Positions 42,166 to 50,868 of a stretch of DNA of 64,000 nucleotides are shown here, piece by piece (within the stretch, counting starts at the first letter, position 1; every line of letters begins with the position of its first letter). Origin of the DNA: Candidatus Solirubrobacter pratensis. Lineage in GTDB: Bacteria; Actinomycetota; Thermoleophilia; Solirubrobacterales; Solirubrobacteraceae. The stretch lies in contig NZ_KE384480.1 in the NCBI RefSeq assembly GCF_000425945.1, positions 248,001-312,000 of the forward strand, in the 5' to 3' direction. Below the pieces are notes generated by a model, which was given only the letters and a program-made list of their open reading frames with translations, made no database searches and had not been told where the DNA came from. The position numbers and the translations under genes are program-made.

Positions 42166-43185
42166 ATGTCGCCGATGCTCACCAGCCTCGTCGGCTCCTA
42201 CCCCCAGCCCGAGTGGCTCGTCGACCGGGAGAAGCTCCGCGGGCGCAGTCCCGCGCGCGTCCGCGCCCGCGAGATCTGGCGGGTGGACCCCGCGTACCTC
42301 CAGGAGGCGCAGGACGCCGCGGTGCTGATGGCGCTGCGCGACCAGGAACGCGCGGGCCTCGACGTCGTCACCGACGGCGAGATGCGGCGCGAGAGCTACT
42401 CGAACTTCTTCGTCTCCGCGCTCGAGGGGCTGGACCTCGACACGCCGGGAAGCGTGCCGGACCGCAGCGGCAACCCCCTCGCGGTGCCGCGCGTGGTCGG
42501 CCCGATCCGCCGGCGCGGCCCTGTCCAGGTGCGCGACGTCGAGTTCCTGCGCTCGGCGACAGACCGCGCGATCAAGGTCACCGTGCCGGGCCCGTTCACG
42601 ATGGCCGCGCAGGCGCAGAACGACTTCTACGACCATCCGCAGGAGGTCGCATTCGCGTTCGCCGACGCCGTCCGCGAGGAGATCGCCGACCTGTTCGCGG
42701 CCGGGGCGGACATCGTGCAGCTCGACGAGCCGTGGATGGAGTCGCGCGCCGACGACGCCCGCGCGTACGGGATCGAGACGCTGCAGCGCGCGCTCGACGG
42801 CGTGCGCGGCACGACCGCCCTGCACATCTGCTTCGGCTACCCGCTGTTCGTTCCGGACCACGCACGCCGCTACCGGTTCCTGCCGGAGCTGGCCGCCGCG
42901 CCGGTCGAGCAGATCTCGATCGAGAGCGCACAGGCGAAGCTCGACCTCTCGGTCCTGGAGGACCTGGCGGGCAAGACGATCGTCCTCGGGGTGCTCGCCC
43001 TCGACGACGAGCGGGTCGAGACGCCGGAGGAGGTCGCGGCCCGGATCGAGCGCGCGCTGCCCTACACGCGCGACGTCGTCGCCGCTCCGGACTGCGGGAT
43101 GAAGTACCTCTCGCGGGCGTCCGCCTACGGCAAGCTGGAGGCGCTCGTGGCCGGTGCGAAGCTCGTCAGAACAGCGGCCCCGTAA
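42166..43185 (+). CDS. Core-MetE family methyltransferase (cobalamin-independent methionine-synthase-like)
   Basis: 339 residues, the C-terminal catalytic half of MetE only. The zinc site is intact: His220 and Cys222 in LHICFGY, Glu253 in SIESAQAK and Cys310 in APDCGMKYLSR. Also DGEMRRES and DEPWMES motifs. Members include folate-independent methionine synthases and epoxyalkane:coenzyme M-type enzymes, so methyl donor and acceptor are not certain. ATG 42166 chosen; GTG six bases upstream is possible. It is convergent with the DoxX gene, overlapping it by 20 bases. A paralogue is encoded at 45270. Confidence 0.85.
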   Translation: MSPMLTSLVGSYPQPEWLVDREKLRGRSPARVRAREIWRVDPAYLQEAQDAAVLMALRDQERAGLDVVTDGEMRRESYSNFFVSALEGLDLDTPGSVPDRSGNPLAVPRVVGPIRRRGPVQVRDVEFLRSATDRAIKVTVPGPFTMAAQAQNDFYDHPQEVAFAFADAVREEIADLFAAGADIVQLDEPWMESRADDARAYGIETLQRALDGVRGTTALHICFGYPLFVPDHARRYRFLPELAAAPVEQISIESAQAKLDLSVLEDLAGKTIVLGVLALDDERVETPEEVAARIERALPYTRDVVAAPDCGMKYLSRASAYGKLEALVAGAKLVRTAAP

Positions 43186-43573
43186 GTCCCGGGAGATCGT
43201 CCCCGAAGCGGTTGAAGATCGCGAACATGAACAGGCACGCGCCGGCCAGCGCGATGTTCTTCATGAACTGCGCCTCCTGGCCCGCGCGCATGCCGAAGTC
43301 GTTCTCCTCCCAGTAGCGGTGCGCGACGAGCGCCGCGGCCACGACGAACGCGGCGAGCGCGAGCACCGCGAGGTCGGGCCAGATGCCGAGGACCAGCAGC
43401 GCGCCGCCGGCGAGCATGACGACGCCGGTCACCGGGACGCTGACCTCCGGATTCGGCGCGCCGAAGGACTTCGCGTACGCGACCGAGCCGGCGCGGTTCG
43501 CGAGCTGCCGGTAGCCGTTCTGCCAGAAGACGAGCGCGAACAGGACGCGGCCGGCGATGTCGACGACGTCCAT
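43166..43573 (-). CDS. DoxX-family membrane protein (MhqP-like)
   Basis: 135 residues with four hydrophobic segments in the DoxX pattern (GRVLFALVFWQNGYRQL, VPVTGVVMLAGGALLVLGIW and others). DoxX-like MhqP in Bacillus accompanies the hydroquinone dioxygenase MhqO; here the gene directly follows an MhqO-like dioxygenase, with start overlapping its stop (TGATG). Likely a membrane partner in quinone handling or detoxification (inference from that pairing). Confidence 0.85.
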   Translation of the reverse strand: MDVVDIAGRVLFALVFWQNGYRQLANRAGSVAYAKSFGAPNPEVSVPVTGVVMLAGGALLVLGIWPDLAVLALAAFVVAAALVAHRYWEENDFGMRAGQEAQFMKNIALAGACLFMFAIFNRFGDDLPGLTGPLF

Positions 43574-44562
43574 CAGACGGCCGCGGGCACGCCGTCGGCG
43601 GCCGGCTCCGGCTTCTTCGCGCCCTTCTTCTTCGAGCGCGGGCGCGGGTTGACGATCGGCGTCAGCTCGGCTTCGAGCTTGGCGCGAAGCGGCTCCACTC
43701 GAGGCGAGAGGCAGAGCCGGTCTCCGAGGTCCTCGAGCCTCTCGTCGAGCTGAAATCCAGGCCCGGTCGTGCAGATCTCCATCCGCCCTCCGGGAGACAT
43801 CGAGTAGCACGAGTCGAAGAAGTAGTGGTCGAAGATCCGCGTCCACGGCCGCACGCCCTCGTTGGCCTCGTCGCGCGCCCGCTGGACCTCGGCGCCGTCG
43901 CCCGCGTCGTAGGCGATGTGGTGCCAGACGCCGACGCGGCCGTCGCCGCTCGGGAGGCCAGGCGGCTCGGAGAAGTACCAGCGGCCGGAGCGCTCGCCGT
44001 CGAGCACGAGCCGCGTGCCGTCCTGGCGGAAGCCGAGGTGCTGCGCGAACGGCAGCTGCTCCTCGAGCGTCGTGAACGAGCGCGCGCCCTCGATGCCGAG
44101 GATGCGGTGCTCGGCGGGGATGTCCTCGGCGCCGGCGACCAGCGGCGCGTCGGTCGCGTCGGACACCATCAGCTCGACCTCGTGGTGCTCAGGGTCGTGG
44201 AAGACGAGCGACTGCGGCTGCGTCGGATCCAGGCGCAACATCTCGCTGTGAGTCTGCGCCGCGATCAATCTGTCCATCCAATATTCGAGCGAGTCGTAGG
44301 ACGCGACGCGAAGGACGAGGCGCTGGATGTCGCCGTCGCCGGGCACGCCCGGCTTGGCCTCCTTGAACTCGAGGAAGGTGACGACGCTGCCGGGGTTGCC
44401 CTCCTCGTCGCCGAAGTAGGTGTGATAGCGGAACGTCGTCTCGAAGTTCAGCGTGTTCTTGACGAACCGCAGTCCCATGATGCGGCACCAGAAGTCCACG
44501 TTCGCGGTGACGTCGCGCGTGATCCCGGTGAAGTGGTGCGGTCCCTTGAGCGGCTGCTTCAT
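43573..44562 (-). CDS. VOC-superfamily ring-cleaving dioxygenase (MhqO-like)
   Basis: 329 residues, two-domain extradiol/VOC layout. Candidate metal ligands: His9/His10 in GPHHFTGITRDV, the HH in VGVWHHIAYD and the Glu in GGRMEICTTG. N-terminal segment LKGPHHFTGITRD and the RYHTYFGDEEGNPGSVVTF segment match glyoxalase/hydroquinone-dioxygenase families. It would cleave a substituted hydroquinone or catechol ring. A basic C-terminal tail (PRSRSKKKGAKK-like) is present. Divergent from the GntR gene. Confidence 0.88.
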   Translation of the reverse strand: MKQPLKGPHHFTGITRDVTANVDFWCRIMGLRFVKNTLNFETTFRYHTYFGDEEGNPGSVVTFLEFKEAKPGVPGDGDIQRLVLRVASYDSLEYWMDRLIAAQTHSEMLRLDPTQPQSLVFHDPEHHEVELMVSDATDAPLVAGAEDIPAEHRILGIEGARSFTTLEEQLPFAQHLGFRQDGTRLVLDGERSGRWYFSEPPGLPSGDGRVGVWHHIAYDAGDGAEVQRARDEANEGVRPWTRIFDHYFFDSCYSMSPGGRMEICTTGPGFQLDERLEDLGDRLCLSPRVEPLRAKLEAELTPIVNPRPRSKKKGAKKPEPAADGVPAAV

Positions 44563-44590
44563 GCGTTCTCCTCCTCCGAAGCTCGGCCTC

Positions 44591-44610
44591 CAGGAATTTG
44601 CACATTCCTG
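44591..44610. promoter_or_regulatory. Dyad in the divergent promoter region, probable GntR operator
   Basis: CAGGAAT, six-base TTGCAC spacer, ATTCCTG: a perfect 7-bp dyad between the dioxygenase start (44562) and the GntR start (44635). It lies where it could control both directions. Confidence 0.65.
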
Positions 44611-44634
44611 GTGCGGATGTCAATACTTCCGCGC

Positions 44635-45273
44635 ATGACGCTCACCGCGCCGCGCACCGTCGCCGGGCATGTCGCCGCGCGCCTGCGGGCGGAGATCGTC
44701 GCCGGGGAGCGGGAGCCCGGCAGCAAGCTGCGCCAGGTGGAGATCGCGCGGCGCTACGGCGTCAGCACGACGCCGGTGCGCGAGGCGCTCGCGACGCTCC
44801 AGCGCGAAGGGCTGGTCCGGCTGCACCCGCAGCGCGGCGCGGTCGTCTTCCTGCCCAGCGTGGAGGACCTGCGCGAGCATTACGAGATCCGCGCGGCGCT
44901 GGAGGCGCTGGCCGCCGCCAAGACCGCCGAGCGGTTCGACCCGGCGTGGGCGCCACCGCTGGAGTCGATGCTCGACGAGATGCGCACGGGGCCGGCCGCC
45001 GCCCGCTACATCGCGCTCAACCAGCGCTTCCACACGACCTTGTACGAGCACTGCGGCCGCCGCCGGCTGGTGGAGATGATCGCCGGGCTGCGCGACGCCT
45101 CGAGCGCCTACCTGCACATCTACCGCGCCGCCGCCGACTTCCCCGTCGAGCGGTTGGACGCCGAGCACCGCGAGATCCTCTCCGCCTGTCTCGCGCGCGA
45201 GCCCGAGCGCGCGGCGGCGGCCACCCGCATGCACCTGACCAACACCGTCGAGCACGTCTCCTCGCGCCTGTGA
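44635..45273 (+). CDS. GntR-family (FadR/FCD-type) regulator
   Basis: 212 residues. N-terminal winged helix (GSKLRQVEIARRYGVSTTPV, REALATLQREGLV) and a helical effector domain of the FCD kind with ligand-type residues (ALNQRFHTTLYEHCG, SAYLHIYRA, LDAEHREILSACLAREPERA, HLTNTVEHV). Probably responds to a small acid or aromatic intermediate and controls the divergent dioxygenase-DoxX pair and the downstream methyltransferase, joined by a GTGA overlap. Confidence 0.9.
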   Translation: MTLTAPRTVAGHVAARLRAEIVAGEREPGSKLRQVEIARRYGVSTTPVREALATLQREGLVRLHPQRGAVVFLPSVEDLREHYEIRAALEALAAAKTAERFDPAWAPPLESMLDEMRTGPAAARYIALNQRFHTTLYEHCGRRRLVEMIAGLRDASSAYLHIYRAAADFPVERLDAEHREILSACLAREPERAAAATRMHLTNTVEHVSSRL

Positions 45274-46385
45274 GCCGCGTCCTCACCACCCACGTCGGGA
45301 GCCTCCCGCGGCCCGACGACCTGATCCGCACGATGTTCGCCAAGCAGGAGGGCGTGCCGGTCGATCCGATCGCGCTCGAGGCGCGCACGCGCCAGGCGGT
45401 CGCCGAGGTCGTCCGCAAGCAGGTCGAGGCCGGGGTGGATGTCGTCAGCGACGGCGAGATGAGCAAGCCGAGCTACGTGACCTACATCTCCGACCGGCTG
45501 GAGGGCTTCGGCGGCACCAGCCAGCCGCTGACCTACGCCGACCTCGTCGACTTCCCGAACCTGCAGCGCAAGGTCTTCGGCGATCCGGGGCGCTCGCGCC
45601 GCCGCACGCCGGCGTGCGACGGCCCGATCTCGGTCCGCGACCCCGGGGCGGTGGTCGCCGACACCGCGCACCTCGCCGCGGCGCTGCGGGACGTCGAGGT
45701 CGAGGGCGCGTTCATGAACGCCGCCTCGCCCGGCGTCATCGCGCTGTTCTTCCGCAACGACCACTACGCGACGCGCGAGGAGTACGTGTACGCGATCGCC
45801 GACGCGATGCGCGTCGAGTACGAGGCGATCGCGGCCGCCGGCTTGATGCTGCAGATCGACTGCCCGGACCTCGGCATGGGCCGCCACATCCAGTTCGCCG
45901 ACCGCTCGCTCGAGCAGTTCCGCGACGAGGCGCGCCTGAACGTCGAGGCCCTCAACCACGCGACCGCGAACATCGCCCCGGAGCGGATGCGCATGCACGT
46001 GTGCTGGGGCAACTACGAGGGCCCGCACCATTGCGACGTACCGTTCGCCGACATCGTCGACCTCGTTTTCCAGGCGCGCCCGCACGCGATCGCGTTCGAG
46101 GCCGCCAACCCGCGCCACGCGCACGAGTGGAAGCTGTTCGAGGACGTGGCGCTGCCCGACGGCAAGGTCCTGATCCCCGGCGTGATCGAGTCCAAGAGCA
46201 ACTTCATCGAGCATCCCGAGCTGATCGCCCAGCGGATCCGCCGCTACACGGACCTGGTCGGGCGCGAGCGCGTCCAGGCCGGCAGCGACTGCGGCTACGG
46301 CACCTGGGTCGGCCAGGCGGCGGTCGACCCGGACGTCGTCTGGGCCAAGCTCGCCGCGCTGCGCGAGGGCGCGGAGCTGGCGTAG
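45270..46385 (+). CDS. Core-MetE family methyltransferase, paralogue
   Basis: 371 residues from GTG overlapping the GntR stop. Start LTTHVGSLPRPDDL; zinc ligands intact: His243 and Cys245 in MHVCWGNYEG, Glu277 in AFEAAN and Cys341 in GSDCGYGTW. DGEMSKPSYV motif near the N-terminus. Related to but clearly distinct from the 42166..43185 enzyme, so the two may use different substrates. Its linkage to GntR and dioxygenase suggests a role in a catabolic pathway (e.g. methyl or thiol transfer from a demethylated aromatic), not general methionine synthesis (inference). Confidence 0.85.
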   Translation: MSRVLTTHVGSLPRPDDLIRTMFAKQEGVPVDPIALEARTRQAVAEVVRKQVEAGVDVVSDGEMSKPSYVTYISDRLEGFGGTSQPLTYADLVDFPNLQRKVFGDPGRSRRRTPACDGPISVRDPGAVVADTAHLAAALRDVEVEGAFMNAASPGVIALFFRNDHYATREEYVYAIADAMRVEYEAIAAAGLMLQIDCPDLGMGRHIQFADRSLEQFRDEARLNVEALNHATANIAPERMRMHVCWGNYEGPHHCDVPFADIVDLVFQARPHAIAFEAANPRHAHEWKLFEDVALPDGKVLIPGVIESKSNFIEHPELIAQRIRRYTDLVGRERVQAGSDCGYGTWVGQAAVDPDVVWAKLAALREGAELA

Positions 46386-46504
46386 CCGTCCGTCACCGCC
46401 TCGCGCGGGGGGTGCATCGTCAGCGGCGCGAAGACGCAGACGAGGGCCGCTCCTGCGGCTTGCCGCGCTTGGCTATGCCTAGGCTGCCGATGTATAGTCG
46501 CGGC

Positions 46505-46819
46505 ATGCGTGCCGATCTCCTCAGGGGCCACCTCGACGGGCTGCTGCTTGCCGTGCTGGCCGGCGCGCCGGGTCACGGCTATGAGCTCGGCCGGCGGCTG
46601 GCGCAGCGCAGCGGCGGAGAGCTCGGCGTCCCTGAGGGCTCGCTGTACCCCGCGCTGCACCGGCTGGAGCGCGGAGGGCTCGTGGAGAGCTCGTGGGGCA
46701 GCGGCGATGGACGCCGCCGGCGGATCTACCGGTTGACGCCCGCCGGCCGCCGGGCGGTGGAGGCGTCGCGCCAGGAGTGGCGGGTGTTCTCGTGCGCCGT
46801 CGACCGGGTGCTCGGATGA
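46505..46819 (+). CDS. PadR-family transcriptional regulator
   Basis: 104 residues. Core GYELGRRLAQRSGGELGVPE then GSLYPALHRLERGGLVESSW is the PadR winged helix with the wing and recognition residues present. Start ATG 46505; an upstream ATG (46490) is possible. Overlaps the next gene by ATGA, the usual PadR/HAAS arrangement. A TATGCC...GGCAT-like dyad in the upstream 46480-46510 region may be its operator. Confidence 0.85.
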   Translation: MRADLLRGHLDGLLLAVLAGAPGHGYELGRRLAQRSGGELGVPEGSLYPALHRLERGGLVESSWGSGDGRRRRIYRLTPAGRRAVEASRQEWRVFSCAVDRVLG

Positions 46820-47694
46820 CGGCCGAGCGCTACCTGGACGAGCTCGGCGCGGCGCTGCGCGTGCGCGGCGCGGCCCGGCGGCGGTTCCTGCGCGAGTGCC
46901 GCGATCACCTCGCCGACGGCATGGCCGAGCGTGGGGAGGAGGAAGCCGTGCGCGCCTTCGGGCCGCCGGCGGAGATCGCCGCGGCGTTCGACGCCGAGGT
47001 CGCCGCCCGCCGCGGCGTGCGGGCGACGTTCGCCACCGTCGCCGGCGTGCTGGCGACCGGCGGCTCGACACTCGCGCTGATCCACGCCTCGTCGCCCGGC
47101 GCCGTGGCGCCCGCGGCGTGGGCGATCGCCTTCTTCGTCGCCGCGCAGGTCGCCGGCGTGGCCGCGGCGCTCGCGCTCGTGCAGGCGCTCGTCCTGCGCC
47201 GCTCGGCGATGCCCCCGGCGGACGCGATGCTGCTCGCCCGCCGCAACGGCTGCGCGCTCGTGGCCGCCGGCGTGACGATGTTCTCCGCGGGCGCCGCCGT
47301 CCCTGGCAGCGGCTCCGCGCCGCTGATCCTCGCCGGCCCGGCGCTCGTCTGCGTCGCGCTCGTCCGCGTGCTGCGCGCGCGGTCGTTCGCCCGCCGGCTG
47401 GACGGCTCGGGCGCCCACGCCGTCCGTCCGCCGCTCGAAGATCTCGCACGGCTCGTCTCACTGCCCATCCCGGCCCTCGGCGCAGCCCAGCTGCTCCTGG
47501 TCACGACCTGCGCCGCCGCGGCCGCGGCGTTCCTGCGCGACCGGGCGGAGCACGCCGCGGCCGGGCAGGCGCTGGTGACGGCCGGCATCGAGGCGGCGGC
47601 GATCGTCGCGTGCTTCATCGTGCTGGGCCGCGCGCTGGGCATCCGGCCCGGTCGCCGCGGCGGCTCAGCGGGCCGGTTGCCGGGGCTCGAGTAG
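46816..47694 (+). CDS. HAAS-domain membrane protein, PadR partner
   Basis: 292 residues. The N-terminal 75 residues are the HAAS-type helical domain (YLDELGAALRVRGAARRRFL, ECRDHLADGMAERGEEEAVR). It is followed by six to seven hydrophobic segments. It is encoded together with PadR; such pairs control sporulation- or cell-shape-related traits in some bacteria, but the role here is unknown. The 3 prime end overlaps the convergent PolX-like gene by 30 bases. Confidence 0.75.
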   Translation: MTAERYLDELGAALRVRGAARRRFLRECRDHLADGMAERGEEEAVRAFGPPAEIAAAFDAEVAARRGVRATFATVAGVLATGGSTLALIHASSPGAVAPAAWAIAFFVAAQVAGVAAALALVQALVLRRSAMPPADAMLLARRNGCALVAAGVTMFSAGAAVPGSGSAPLILAGPALVCVALVRVLRARSFARRLDGSGAHAVRPPLEDLARLVSLPIPALGAAQLLLVTTCAAAAAAFLRDRAEHAAAGQALVTAGIEAAAIVACFIVLGRALGIRPGRRGGSAGRLPGLE

Positions 47695-49290
47695 CGCCTG
47701 CAGCGGTCCCGTGTTCACGACGTCCGCGCGCGTCGCCCAGCCGCGGCGGGCCGTGTGCACGGAGAGCGTCATGTTGCCGAGGCCGCGGATGGAGTGCGCG
47801 TCGGTCGAGCAGACGATCGGCACGCCGGCCCGGAGCGCGTCGCGGACGTGCTCGCCGCTGAGGTCGAGCCGGTCCGGGAGGCCGTTGACCTCGAGCGCGA
47901 CGCCCTCCTCGAGCGCGACGCCGAACACGCGCTCGAGGTCGAGCGCGTTCTCGGGCCGGCGGTCGATCAGCCGGCCCTTCGGGTGGCTGAGGCAGCGGAC
48001 GGAGGGATTCCGCAGCGCCTCCTCCACCCGCTTGGTCATCTCCTCCCGCGGCATCCGCTGGCCGCCGTGCACGCTCGCCTGCACCCAATCGAGCTCGGCG
48101 AGGACGTCGTCGGGGAGATCGAGCCGGCCGTCCGGCAGGATGTCGCACTCGATCCCGCGCAGGATCCGGAACGGCGCCAGCCGCTCGTTCGCCGCCGCGA
48201 TCTCCTCGGCCTGGCGGCGCACGTCGTCCGGGGTGAGCCCGCGGACGGCGCCGACCGCCGGTGTGTGGTCGCAGATCGCGACGTAGTCGTAGCCCCGGTC
48301 GCGGGCGGCGCGCCCCATCTCCTCGACGGTGAACCTGCCGTCCGACCACGTCGTGTGGCAGTGGAGGTCGCCGCGGATGTCGTCCAGCTCGACGAGGGCT
48401 GCAGGCTCGCCGCGGTACGGGCGCTCGCGCAGCTCCGGCGCGACCCACGGCACGCCGAGCGCCCGGTAGACGGCCGCCTCGTCGGGCGCCTCGGGCAGCG
48501 GCTCGAGCGCCGCGACGTACGCGGGCGAGCCGGTCGCGCGCACGAGCGCGGTGCCGAAGCGCCCGGGCTCGGCGGCGACGAGCTCGACCGGCACGCCCTC
48601 GACCGTCACGCCGAGCGCCCGCCGCTCTTCCCGCTCGATCACCGCGACGATCTGCGGCAGCTCCGCGAAGCGCGCCAGCACCGGGGACGGATCGGCGGCC
48701 GCGCAGACGACCGCGAGCCGCTCGCATGCGTCGCGCCACCGCCGCACGTCGCCGGCCGGCTCGCCGCCGAGGGCGAGCGCGATCCCTCCGACGAGCTCGC
48801 GCGCACGGTTCAGCAGCAGCCGGCGCGGCGGGCGCGGCCCGGCCTCGCGGGCGAGCGCGTCGAGCAGCCGCGCCTCGGTCTTCGGCCCGACTCCGGGCAC
48901 CGACCGCAGCCGGCCGGCGGCCGCCGCCGCCCGCAGCTCCTCGGGCGTGCGGATGCCGAGCGCCCGGGCGATCTCGACCGAGCGCTTAGCGGTCAGGCCG
49001 AGGAAGCGGCCGAGGCCGACGAGCCCGGGCGCCAGCTCATGCTCGAGCTGGGCCAGCTCGGCGATCTCGCCCGTCTCGACCAGCTCGCGCAGCCGCGTCT
49101 CGATCCCCGGGCCGATCCCGCGCAGCTCGCGGACCCGTCCGGCCCGCACGAGGGCGTCGACGGGGACGAGCGCGCCGCGGATCGTCTCCGCCGCGCGGCG
49201 GTAGGCGCGCGGCATGTACGGGTTCGCGTCGGCGAGCTCGAGCAGCGACGCGAACGCGTCCAGGCGATCGGCGATCCGCGCGTTGTCCAC
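47665..49290 (-). CDS. PolX-family protein with PHP domain; polymerase site appears inactive
   Basis: 541 residues. Helix-hairpin-helix segments (LRGIGPGIETRLREL, VPGVGPKTEARLLD) and PHP metal motifs are intact: His310/His312/Asp317 in LHCHTTWSDG, His342 in CDHTP, Glu381, His408 in ASVHGG, His436 in LSHPKGRLI, Asp497/His499 in STDAHS. In contrast, the nucleotidyltransferase site is eroded: the usual GSxRRG...DID segment reads AGDVRRWRDACERLAVVCAA, and the third Asp region has VPVELV, so the catalytic aspartates of PolX are not found. It may keep a PHP phosphoesterase/exonuclease activity only. Confidence 0.85.
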   Translation of the reverse strand: MDNARIADRLDAFASLLELADANPYMPRAYRRAAETIRGALVPVDALVRAGRVRELRGIGPGIETRLRELVETGEIAELAQLEHELAPGLVGLGRFLGLTAKRSVEIARALGIRTPEELRAAAAAGRLRSVPGVGPKTEARLLDALAREAGPRPPRRLLLNRARELVGGIALALGGEPAGDVRRWRDACERLAVVCAAADPSPVLARFAELPQIVAVIEREERRALGVTVEGVPVELVAAEPGRFGTALVRATGSPAYVAALEPLPEAPDEAAVYRALGVPWVAPELRERPYRGEPAALVELDDIRGDLHCHTTWSDGRFTVEEMGRAARDRGYDYVAICDHTPAVGAVRGLTPDDVRRQAEEIAAANERLAPFRILRGIECDILPDGRLDLPDDVLAELDWVQASVHGGQRMPREEMTKRVEEALRNPSVRCLSHPKGRLIDRRPENALDLERVFGVALEEGVALEVNGLPDRLDLSGEHVRDALRAGVPIVCSTDAHSIRGLGNMTLSVHTARRGWATRADVVNTGPLQALLEPRQPAR

Positions 49291-49350
49291 GCGAGACAGT
49301 CTGCCCGGGCGCGGCCGCCGCGGCCGGGGAGGCCGCGGCGGCTGCCGGCG

Positions 49351-50868
49351 TCACTGCGCCGTGCGATGGAACACGTCTGTCCGGTTGACGGTGTTGCCGT
49401 CGTTGGCGCCGACCCACGTCGGGTGGAACGTCGTGCCGAAGTGATCCAGGCCGGAGTAGTCGCCGACGAAGTAACCCCCCGCGTCGGGCGCGGTGCGCAT
49501 GTCGAACGAGGCGCTCGTCAGTCGGCTCTCGTCCGGGAACGTCTGCCCGCCGTCGTGTGAGTGGGTCACCCAGACGTCGGTCGACAGCACGCCGTCGCCG
49601 GGCCGGTCGTTGCGGAAGTCGTAGTACGAGACGGCGACGCGGCCCTGGGAGTCGACGTCGACCATCGCGTTGAAGGCGTCGACGCCGCGCGGCGCGTGGT
49701 CGGCCACGACCGGCGCGCTCCAGGTGAGGCCGCCGTCGGTCGAGCGCGACAGCAGGATGTCGTTGTGGTCGAGGTCATTGAACCTCGCGTCCATCCAGAC
49801 GGCGTAGAGGTTGCCGCGCGTCGACGGATTCGAGCTGCGGTCGACCGCCCAGTCGGGAATGATGTCGCCCGTGCGGATCGCGTGCCCGGTGTCGGCGTCG
49901 GTCACGTCGTCGACGAGCAGCCGGTCGACCACGATCTCGCGCGACCAGGTCACGCCCTTGTCCGGCGAGCGGACCAGCGCGACGTCGTAGCCGCGCGTGC
50001 CGTGGCGGTTGGTGGCGGCGTGGATGAGGTCGAAGCCGTTGATCAGCGTGCCGTCGGGGAGGACGTCGACCTGGTTGCCGATCGTCTGCGTCAGCGAGCC
50101 GTGCTCCTTGTAGATCGGGCGAGCGGGCTCCCATGACTCGCCGCCGTTCGTCGAGCGCGCGAACCACGCGGTCGAGGCGAAGCTGGCGGAGTTCTCGTAC
50201 GCCTTCTGCGACGACGACTCGCTCGGCGACACGATCCGCTGCCAGGTCGCGTACACGAGCGACGAGTCGAACGGATCCGCGGTCAGCGTCTCCTTGTCGT
50301 TGAAGTTGTTGCCGACGGCGCGGGGATTGTCGAAGCGCAGCACCCGCGGCGTGCTCCAGGTCGCGCCTCCGGTGTCGGAGTACGCGGCGAGGATCGCGTT
50401 GCGGGCGGTCGAGTTGTCGAAGCCGATCGTGATGGCGTGCAGCCGGCCGTTCGGGCTGAACGACAGCCACGGGTCGGTCGCGCGCTCATAGTCGCCCGCC
50501 TCGCCGAGCCCGGCGCCGCCCGCGCAGCGCGAGAACCGCGGAGCGCTGTGGCTCCACGTGACGCCGCCGTCGGACGAGTAGCCGGCGAGATTCCCGTGCG
50601 AGCCGCCGTCCGACCAGCGATCCTGCTGCCAGAACGCCACGACGTTGGCGGAATTCGTCGGGTTGACCGCCACGTGCGTCTCCACCTCGGCGTTCTGGAA
50701 CACGACGCTCCCCGGCGCCGCCTCACCAGGCCCGCCGCAGCCCGGAGCGAACGGGCTCAAGCCCGACGCAGTGGTGAGCGGGCCGAGCGTGAACGGCCCC
50801 GCGTGCGCCGGCGACGCGCAGACGGCCAAGCCAAGGCCTGCCGCTGCCACAACCAAGAATCTCCTCAT
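49351..50868 (-). CDS. Secreted sialidase/BNR-repeat protein
   Basis: 505 residues with signal peptide of about 22 residues and GGAGGAG ribosome site. Repeated Asp-box (S-x-D-x-G-x-x-W) motifs are visible, e.g. SSDGGVTWS, SDTGGATWS, STNGGESWE, SPDKGVTWS and STDGGLTWS, spread across the beta-propeller. Metal/structural residues such as NPTNSANVVAFWQQDR and DPWLSFSPNG are present. No clear Tyr/Arg sialidase triad could be confirmed, so glycosidase activity is possible but unproven. Exported, probably binds or hydrolyses a polysaccharide. Confidence 0.85.
   Translation of the reverse strand: MRRFLVVAAAGLGLAVCASPAHAGPFTLGPLTTASGLSPFAPGCGGPGEAAPGSVVFQNAEVETHVAVNPTNSANVVAFWQQDRWSDGGSHGNLAGYSSDGGVTWSHSAPRFSRCAGGAGLGEAGDYERATDPWLSFSPNGRLHAITIGFDNSTARNAILAAYSDTGGATWSTPRVLRFDNPRAVGNNFNDKETLTADPFDSSLVYATWQRIVSPSESSSQKAYENSASFASTAWFARSTNGGESWEPARPIYKEHGSLTQTIGNQVDVLPDGTLINGFDLIHAATNRHGTRGYDVALVRSPDKGVTWSREIVVDRLLVDDVTDADTGHAIRTGDIIPDWAVDRSSNPSTRGNLYAVWMDARFNDLDHNDILLSRSTDGGLTWSAPVVADHAPRGVDAFNAMVDVDSQGRVAVSYYDFRNDRPGDGVLSTDVWVTHSHDGGQTFPDESRLTSASFDMRTAPDAGGYFVGDYSGLDHFGTTFHPTWVGANDGNTVNRTDVFHRTAQ

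Noticed and set aside
46386..46504. Riboswitch or PadR operator
   Set aside because: Only a weak TATGCC/GGCAT inverted pair; mentioned under the PadR gene but not annotated as a site.
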